Positions 63,430 to 64,000 of a DNA stretch of 64,000 nt are shown here, piece after piece. Location: contig CAJTOO010000007.1 of the NCBI GenBank assembly GCA_910577735.1, positions 62,350 to 126,349 of the forward strand. The letters run 5' to 3'. Each line of letters starts with the position of its first letter. Position 1 is the first letter of the stretch. Source of the DNA: an uncultured Lachnospiraceae bacterium. Lineage in GTDB: Bacteria; Bacillota; Clostridia; Lachnospirales; Lachnospiraceae. Made by a program: the position numbers and the translations under genes. The notes below the pieces were generated by a model. That model was not told the origin of the DNA, did not search any database, and saw only the letters and a program-made list of their open reading frames with translations.

Positions 63430-63485
63430 CTTAGTACTTCTTAGCGAAGCAGCCTTTGCTGTGAGCTTTAGAAGTACTTCTCACA
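63430..63485. repeat. Palindromic element, copy 2 of a near-identical pair
   Basis: 56 bp, one mismatch to copy 1 (AAGCAGCC in place of AAACAGCC). It abuts the stop codon of the PglF-like gene without a gap. Together with GTGTGAG just before it, the end CTCACAC extends the outer stem across the element. Confidence 0.8.
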
Positions 63486-64000
63486 CTATTCTTGGCTATG
63501 ATAAGTAGGCACAATCTTACGAATCAACGGCCTGATGTCCGAATTTTCCACCTGACACTCATCCTTTAATTCCTTAAGCTGGCAGAAAAATTCCTGCTCA
63601 TCCAGTTCAATCGGTTTGCCGATATGAATCATCTTGTTGGCCGTATCCCGCATACCTTCTTCTTCCATCAGCAGTTCTTCATAAAGCTTCTCTCCCGGGC
63701 GAAGTCCCGTAAATTCTATCTTGATATCCTCGCCCACCCGATAACCGGAAAGCTTGATCAGATTCTCCGCCAGTGTGAGAATCTTCACAGGTTCCCCCAT
63801 ATCCAGCACGAAGATTTCCCCGCCCCTGGCATACGCGCCAGCCTGCAGTACTAAGGAGACTGCCTCCGGGATGGTCATGAAATACCGGATGATATCCGGA
63901 TGTGTAACCGTAACCGGCCCGCCCGCCGCAATCTGCTTTCTAAAAAGCGGAATCACACTGCCGTTGCTGCCCAGCACATTACCGAAACGCACCGCCACAA
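63486..64000 (-). CDS. PglF-like UDP-N-acetylglucosamine 4,6-dehydratase, C-terminal part
   Basis: About 171 residues of the C-terminus are visible; the start lies beyond the right edge. AVRFGNVLGSNGSVIPLFRKQI, VTHPDIIRYFMTIPEAVSLVLQAG, EIFVLDMGEPVKI and FTGLRPGEKLYEELL are hallmark blocks of the CapD/FlaA1/PglF family. The enzyme turns UDP-GlcNAc into a 4-keto-6-deoxy sugar, the substrate of the PglE-like enzyme downstream. The usual N-terminal membrane and NAD-binding parts cannot be judged. Confidence 0.92.
   Translation of the reverse strand, partial: VAVRFGNVLGSNGSVIPLFRKQIAAGGPVTVTHPDIIRYFMTIPEAVSLVLQAGAYARGGEIFVLDMGEPVKILTLAENLIKLSGYRVGEDIKIEFTGLRPGEKLYEELLMEEEGMRDTANKMIHIGKPIELDEQEFFCQLKELKDECQVENSDIRPLIRKIVPTYHSQE

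Noticed and set aside
1..64000. CRISPR arrays, tRNA/rRNA genes, insertion sequences, phage genes
   Set aside because: Looked for throughout; no regular spaced repeats, cloverleaf sequence, transposase or phage protein was recognised.

Overview
The window is one uninterrupted block of surface-polysaccharide genes. I count 53 protein-coding genes, all on the minus strand, so transcription runs from high to low coordinates. The first gene (a PglF-like dehydratase, right edge) and the last gene (a PglK-like ABC transporter, left edge) are both cut by the window. No gene-free gap exceeds about 230 bp, and I saw no tRNA, rRNA, CRISPR array, transposase or phage gene. Strong AGGAGG-type ribosome sites, dense 1-13 nt gene overlaps, roughly balanced base composition, and the mix of families (DUF6020, DUF6056, DUF5672, CotH, PglK-like flippases, several GT4 and GT11 enzymes) point to a Clostridia member, most likely Lachnospiraceae. 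That assignment is inference; no marker gene is present.

Right part (64000-53500): precursor supply and initiation. A PglF-like 4,6-dehydratase, a PglE-like aminotransferase, a PglC-like phosphoglycosyl transferase and a PglA-like GT4 outline a bacillosamine-type pathway. A PLP enzyme of the D-cysteine desulfhydrase/ACC deaminase family and an ATP-grasp ligase sit inside it, and no PglD acetyltransferase is seen. A WbpO/TviB-type dehydrogenase and a WbpP/TviC-type epimerase would give UDP-GalNAcA. A formyltransferase and a DUF2334 deacetylase follow.

Middle right (53000-38900): two GT4 enzymes and a DUF6020 membrane protein, then a dlt-like decoration set: SGNH membrane protein, DltA-like adenylation enzyme, N10-formyl-THF-type formyltransferase, DltC-like carrier protein, MBOAT acyltransferase and a small lipoprotein. 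After these come another GT4, a NodB-fold protein with a good internal promoter, and the first of two AsnB-like amidotransferases.

Middle left (38700-15900): GT4, an orphan SGNH protein, the second AsnB, GT2, GT11, a full PglK-like ABC flippase, a divergent GT11, a DUF6056 membrane protein, a DUF5672 protein, GT17, a Wzy-like polymerase, GT4, two GT2, another GT11, an MBOAT/SGNH acyltransferase pair and a second, WbaP/CpsE-type initiating transferase.

Left part (15800-1): pyruvyl transferase, Wzx flippase, GH88/GH105-type hydrolase, a second Wzy with an added C-terminal ectodomain, a GT26-GT4 fusion, a CotH-family kinase, GT4, a radical SAM/SPASM enzyme, GT4, a DUF1792 (GT-D) transferase, a serine-acetyltransferase-like protein and the PglK-like ABC transporter.

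Together these could build one or two undecaprenyl-linked repeat-unit glycans, flip and polymerise them, and decorate them with acyl, pyruvyl, amide and perhaps formyl-aminoacyl groups. The most novel-looking items are the dlt-like set with an embedded formyltransferase, the ATP-grasp/PLP pair inside a Pgl-type pathway, and families of short palindromes placed directly behind stop codons.
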